A DNA stretch of 64,000 bases from Dongia sedimenti (GTDB taxonomy: Bacteria; Pseudomonadota; Alphaproteobacteria; Dongiales; Dongiaceae), in contig JAUYVI010000001.1 in NCBI GenBank assembly GCA_030715195.1, positions 434,001-498,000 on the forward strand, read 5' to 3'. The notes below the pieces were generated by a model. It was not told where the DNA came from. It saw only the letters and a list, made by a program, of their open reading frames with translations, and did no database searches. Within the stretch, counting starts at the first letter, position 1; every line of letters starts with the position of its first letter. The position numbers and the translations under genes are program-made. This document shows positions 63,369 through 64,000 of this stretch, piece by piece.

Positions 63369-63874
63369 TGGCCGTCAAGCTCGGCCACCACGGGCGGGCG
63401 CGGGGCTACGGGGCGCGGCGCAAGGCCCAGCCGATGTCGGAGATCAACGTGACGCCGATGGTCGACGTCATGCTGGTGCTGCTGGTCATCTTCATGGTGA
63501 CGGCGCCGCTGCTGACGGTGGGCGTGCCGGTCCAGTTGCCGAAGACCAAGGCGGCGGCGATGACCAATCCCGACGAGCCGATCGTCGTCAGCGTCGAGAA
63601 GGACGGCGGCGTCTTCCTGCAGGAGACCAGGATCGAGCTCGACCAACTCGGGCCCCGGCTGGCGGCGATCACCGCCAACAAGCCGGACACCACGATCTAC
63701 GTTCGCGCCGACCAGGACACCAATTACGGCACGTTCGCCCAGGTGCTGGCCGAGCTGCAGGCCAGCGGCTTCAGCAAGGTCGGGCTGGTGACCGATTCCA
63801 AGACGCCGGGCGACACGTCGCCCTCCAAGCCATCCGGCGGCGACAGCAAGGACAAATCCAAGCCCACCAAATGA
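63368..63874 (+). CDS. tolR: TolR, Tol-Pal system stator subunit
   Basis: A 168-aa protein with one TM helix bearing the proton-carrying Asp in EINVTPMVDVMLVLLVIFM. A periplasmic dimer domain follows (ADQDTNYGTFAQVLAELQASGFSKVGLVTD). The C-terminal 25 residues are Lys/Ser/Pro-rich (DTSPSKPSGGDSKDKSKP), longer than in E. coli TolR. Confidence 0.96.
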   Translation: MAVKLGHHGRARGYGARRKAQPMSEINVTPMVDVMLVLLVIFMVTAPLLTVGVPVQLPKTKAAAMTNPDEPIVVSVEKDGGVFLQETRIELDQLGPRLAAITANKPDTTIYVRADQDTNYGTFAQVLAELQASGFSKVGLVTDSKTPGDTSPSKPSGGDSKDKSKPTK

Positions 63875-63915
63875 CCGCCGGAAACGCTCCATATCTCTTC
63901 GGGTTGTTCTAGACC

Positions 63916-64000
63916 ATGCAACTGGTTTGGGCCGAACGCAGCTATCCGATCACCGGCGGGATTCTCGCGTCGGTGGTCTTTCATGTCTTGCTGGCGCTGC
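63916..64000 (+). CDS. tolA: TolA N-terminal fragment (partial, 3' end outside window)
   Basis: 28 codons are visible from ATG 63916. A single TM helix with the SxxxH motif (SVVFH) used by TolA and TonB to contact TolQ/TolR appears after ERSYPITGGILA. Position right behind tolQR supports tolA. The rest, including the helical domain, lies outside. Confidence 0.85.
   Translation, partial: MQLVWAERSYPITGGILASVVFHVLLAL

Overview
The window is high-GC DNA with dense, mostly co-directional gene blocks. Many genes are joined by 1-4 bp stop/start overlaps (ATGA, GTGA, TAATG). Gene content points to an alphaproteobacterium, probably of the Rhodospirillales type (inference). The evidence is the zapA-6S RNA-ygfA order, ruvCAB-ybgC-tolQRA, a DUF1127 protein, DUF465 and DUF4164 small proteins, an MbfA-like ferritin/VIT iron exporter, a candidate EcfG-type promoter before trehalose genes, and a Leu-rich leader peptide before leuA whose AUG sits at the predicted transcription start. 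No rRNA, tRNA, CRISPR array, insertion sequence or prophage was recognised. This looks like core chromosome.

Layout. 1-5.6 kb: the end of a MeaB/ArgK-type GTPase gene, then a complete peptide ABC importer on the minus strand (binding protein, two permeases, two ATPases). 5.7-9.5 kb: a cupin and a four-gene phospholipid operon (CDP-alcohol phosphatidyltransferase, CdsA-like, PlsC-like, small membrane protein). 9-13.2 kb: DmpA-type peptidase, YgfZ, phosphofructokinase with a coupled TIGR02444 protein. 13.3-17.9 kb: trehalose block (GH15-otsA convergent with ubiX-otsB). 18-21.8 kb: DUF465, the leucine attenuator with leuA, a GFA-family protein and an EamA transporter. 21.8-25.4 kb: an uncharacterised MotA/TolQ-like, MotB/OmpA-like and secreted OmpA-like trio. 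25.5-33.6 kb: IMPase, EF-P, ilvD, then a lipid-flavoured set (flippase-like protein, LpxL-like acyltransferase, class III aminotransferase, MFS).

33.7-50.6 kb: MBL hydrolase, a globin-coupled chemoreceptor, a Cache chemoreceptor, two His-rich lipoproteins, LysE and GST proteins, a hybrid histidine kinase divergent from a lone receiver, DUF1127, LysR with an MbfA-like iron exporter, a tiny ParB-like protein, an isochorismatase-like hydrolase, an AraC regulator, a soluble tandem-PAS chemoreceptor and metF. 50.7-55.9 kb: a carbon-metabolism block on the minus strand (tkt, gap, an unknown protein, class I aldolase, ThiE-like). The unknown protein lies where pgk often is, and the ThiE-like gene and the unknown gene both lack an ordinary start codon. 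56-64 kb: housekeeping genes on the plus strand, ending inside tolA.

The strongest leads are the leaderless leuL-type attenuator, the MotA/MotB/OmpA-like envelope trio, the apparent AUC and CUG starts in the glycolytic block, and the trehalose module with its stress-sigma-like promoter.
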